NCBI GenBank assembly: GCA_016709445.1
Contig: JADJMV010000004.1
Span: 434,001-498,000, forward strand
Direction of reading: 5' to 3'
From: Phycisphaerales bacterium
Lineage (GTDB): Bacteria; Planctomycetota; Phycisphaerae; Phycisphaerales; UBA1924
Length of the DNA: 64,000 nucleotides
The translations under genes were made by a program, and so were the position numbers. Below the pieces are notes generated by a model. The model saw only the letters and a list, made by a program, of their open reading frames with translations, did not search any database and was not told the DNA's origin. Shown one piece after another: positions 62,235 through 64,000 of this stretch; positions within the stretch are counted from its first letter, which is position 1, and the number at the start of each line of letters is the position of its first letter.

Positions 62235-63050
62235 ATGACCACGCGCAACGCGTCCAGCCTGTTCGCCCTCGCCGGTTCCGTGCTGCTCGCCGCCGCAGCG
62301 AACGCCCAGCCCACCATGCTCATCAGCCAGGGTTCGACCCTGTACCGCTACCAGGCCGGCACAGTCAGCACGTACCAGGTCTCCGACGGGATCAGCGGCA
62401 TGACCAACGTGCCCAACGGCATGACTGTCGGCACGATGAACGGCGGCGCCACCAACGGCGATGTGATCGCCGTAGGAGGAACGAACGTGTACCGCGTCGA
62501 CAACCCGCTCGGCACGCCCAGCCTCACGCAGATCGGCGTCCGCGGCGGGCCCAACGCCTCCCCCGTCTTCGTCGGCAACAAGCTCTACGGTTGCGCGGGC
62601 GTTCTCCCGCAGGGCTCGATCGTTGTCGAGTGGGACCCGACCACCTTCACCGAGATCAACCGCTGGGACACCGGCGTCTTCGGCGGGCCCGGCGGGATGG
62701 TCGCCGTCCCGGGCACCACCGACGAGTTCTACTATGCCGAATTTAACTACGACGAGATCTTCCACTACAAGCTCGGCGACACCTTCTCGACACCCATCTG
62801 CTCCACCCCAAACAACGACTATGTCGGGCTCGAGATGATCGGCGGACGAATCTACGCGTCTTACGCCCTGCCGCTCACCGGCGAATTCGTTCTCGGCGAG
62901 CAGCAACTCAACGGCACGTTCAACCAGATCGCACTCCTCGACACCTACAAGACCGGCATCACCGGCCTGACCGCCATCATTCCGGCGCCCGGGGGGGCGC
63001 TCCTGCTCGGGGCCGGTGGGCTCCTGGCCGCGCGCCGACGCCGAAACTGA
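62235..63050 (+). CDS. Exported PAP/RRRR-tailed protein, propeller-like
   Basis: A 271-residue protein: signal peptide (MTTRNASSLFALAGSVLLAA), then blade-like repeats (TLYRYQAGTVSTYQVSDG, GDVIAVGGTNVYRVDNPLG, DEFYYAEFNYDEIFHYKLGD) and the tail IIPAPGGALLLGAGGLLAAR followed by RRRN. GGAG lies six bases before ATG 62235. The recurring aromatic strands suggest a small beta-propeller. Function unknown. Confidence 0.8.
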   Translation: MTTRNASSLFALAGSVLLAAAANAQPTMLISQGSTLYRYQAGTVSTYQVSDGISGMTNVPNGMTVGTMNGGATNGDVIAVGGTNVYRVDNPLGTPSLTQIGVRGGPNASPVFVGNKLYGCAGVLPQGSIVVEWDPTTFTEINRWDTGVFGGPGGMVAVPGTTDEFYYAEFNYDEIFHYKLGDTFSTPICSTPNNDYVGLEMIGGRIYASYALPLTGEFVLGEQQLNGTFNQIALLDTYKTGITGLTAIIPAPGGALLLGAGGLLAARRRRN

Positions 63051-63090
63051 GCGCCCAGCACCAATGCCCGCCCGCGAGGGTGCGCTCCCG

Positions 63091-63117
63091 GCCCCGACCT
63101 CCTCGGGTCGGGGCTTG
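63091..63117 (+). terminator. Rho-independent terminator hairpin
   Basis: Nine-base stem GCCCCGACC (63091-63099) / GGTCGGGGC (63106-63114), loop TCCTCG, followed by TTGTGTCT. It lies 40 bases after the stop. Confidence 0.75.
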
Positions 63118-63333
63118 TGTCTCGCCAGAGCGATGGGATGCATGCAGCGGGTCACCGGACCACGTTCGAGAATCCTGCCCCCGGGGCTGTGTGATCGGCC
63201 GGCCCGTGGCGGATCACGGGTGGAGGTGCCCGCCGATCGGCGACGGGCTGGGTCGCAGATGTAGGCTGTGAACCGATACCCCGCCGGCACGAAACTCGAC
63301 CTCCCTACCCCGAGACCCCAGACGGAGACCACC

Positions 63334-64000
63334 ATGACTCGCCTATTCCTCACACTAATCACAACGCTCATGTGCCTGACCCCGTTCCCCGCCGGCCTTG
63401 GGCGCGCGGCAGCCCAGGATGCTGGGGACACGACTCTGAATGGTGACCTCGACCTTGGATTCGAGGCCGGCAAGGCCGGCGAGACCCCGCCGCTCTGGTC
63501 CGTCCCCACCGCCGGCTGGGCCGCCGTGTTGACCGACACCAGGGCAGCCGAGGGCAAGATGTCGTTGATGCTCGTCAAGCGAGAAGACTCGGACGCGCCG
63601 TTCGGCAACGTCATGCTTGGTGTCGACGCGGCGCCCTATCGCGGCTGCCATGTCAGGCTCAGCGCACGGATCCACGCCGAGGGCGAGCAGCCGGGACAGG
63701 CGATGATGTGGCTCCGCGCCGATCTCGACGACGGCACGATGGGGGCCTTCGACAACATGCACGACCGGCCGATTCGGACCGACGCCCCCGGCACCGACAC
63801 GTGGTCCGACGCCGTCATCGAGCTCGATATCGAGCGGAATGCAAGGTACCTGTCCTTCGGGTTTCTCTCGATCGGGGGCGCGACGGTGTTCGTCGACTCG
63901 GCGCGCCTCCAAGTCGCAGACGACCCTGCCAATCGGGCGCCGCCGCAGGCGCCGACCGACCCGCGCCCCCTCTCGGGCCGCGGCCTCAAAAACCTCGAAG
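63334..64000 (+). CDS. Exported protein, N-terminal part of a probable S41-type peptidase, 3' end off window
   Basis: The first 222 residues are visible. Signal peptide MTRLFLTLITTLMCLTPFPA, then a jelly-roll domain (DLDLGFEAGKAGETPPLWSV, the common 'NxDFExG....P..W' opening; later NARYLSFGFLSIGGATVFVD) and a final segment RPLSGRGLKNLE at the window edge. This N-terminal domain followed by 'RPLS.RGL.NL' is what precedes the catalytic part of certain S41 peptidases. The catalytic domain lies outside, so this is inference. No PAP tail is expected. GGAG precedes ATG 63334 by six bases. Confidence 0.6.
   Translation, partial: MTRLFLTLITTLMCLTPFPAGLGRAAAQDAGDTTLNGDLDLGFEAGKAGETPPLWSVPTAGWAAVLTDTRAAEGKMSLMLVKREDSDAPFGNVMLGVDAAPYRGCHVRLSARIHAEGEQPGQAMMWLRADLDDGTMGAFDNMHDRPIRTDAPGTDTWSDAVIELDIERNARYLSFGFLSIGGATVFVDSARLQVADDPANRAPPQAPTDPRPLSGRGLKNLE

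Overview
The window looks like a chromosomal segment from a planctomycete, most likely of the Phycisphaerae/Phycisphaerales type. This is inferred from: very high GC throughout; a run of secreted proteins ending in P-A-P...hydrophobic...RRRR sorting tails; a DUF1800/DUF1501 secreted pair; an ECF sigma factor next to a serine/threonine kinase with a WD-like tail; DUF4175-type giant proteins; and an Alternative Complex III plus caa3 oxidase operon. No search or composition calculation was run.

Layout. 1-8.6 kb is a mixed housekeeping/accessory stretch: a SpoIIE-type phosphatase running off the left edge, a MarR regulator with a 4Fe-4S/SCP2-like protein, an ArsR-SRPBCC pair, an NAD(P)-binding epimerase-like protein, a nucleotidyltransferase and a gingipain-like secreted peptidase. 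8.7-13.7 kb has an M61 peptidase, a coupled TPR-AAA ATPase/TPR-membrane pair and a thioredoxin lipoprotein. 13.9-20.4 kb is a four-gene operon (1164-residue DUF4175-like protein, small exported protein, prenyltransferase-fold protein, exported protein), each junction an ATGA overlap. 20.4-25.8 kb is queA-murE-murF-mraY on the minus strand. 26.3-41.6 kb is one minus-strand respiratory operon, actABCDEF, a small membrane protein, SCO, coxB-A-C-IV and a trailing membrane protein, with a heme A synthase gene diverging from its promoter region. 43.4-52.5 kb carries the DUF1800 and DUF1501 genes, a zinc-ribbon membrane protein, an ECF sigma factor, a lipoprotein and a kinase. 52.6-63 kb is ten tandem plus-strand exported-protein genes, nine with PAP/RRRR tails (one degenerate), separated by strong terminator hairpins, conserved leader palindromes and dispersed pyrimidine-rich repeats. 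A probable S41 peptidase runs off the right edge.

How the genes work together. The act-cox operon would pass electrons from menaquinol through ActB/ActC and the cytochromes ActA/ActE to the cytochrome-c-tailed CoxB and then to O2. SCO and the heme A synthase supply copper and heme to the oxidase. MurE, MurF and MraY perform consecutive peptidoglycan precursor steps. The ECF/kinase locus is presumably a signalling cassette. The exported-protein array is the largest block of uncharacterised material.

Reading quality. At least nine genes need frame changes to read through: the phosphatase, mraY, ctaA, DUF1800, DUF1501, the lipoprotein, the kinase (five or more) and the first exported-protein gene. 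Most breaks lie in short G or C runs and are concentrated at 42-52.6 kb. mraY is essential in walled bacteria, so I read most of them as sequencing or assembly indels rather than true pseudogenes. No tRNA, rRNA, CRISPR array, insertion sequence or integrase was seen.
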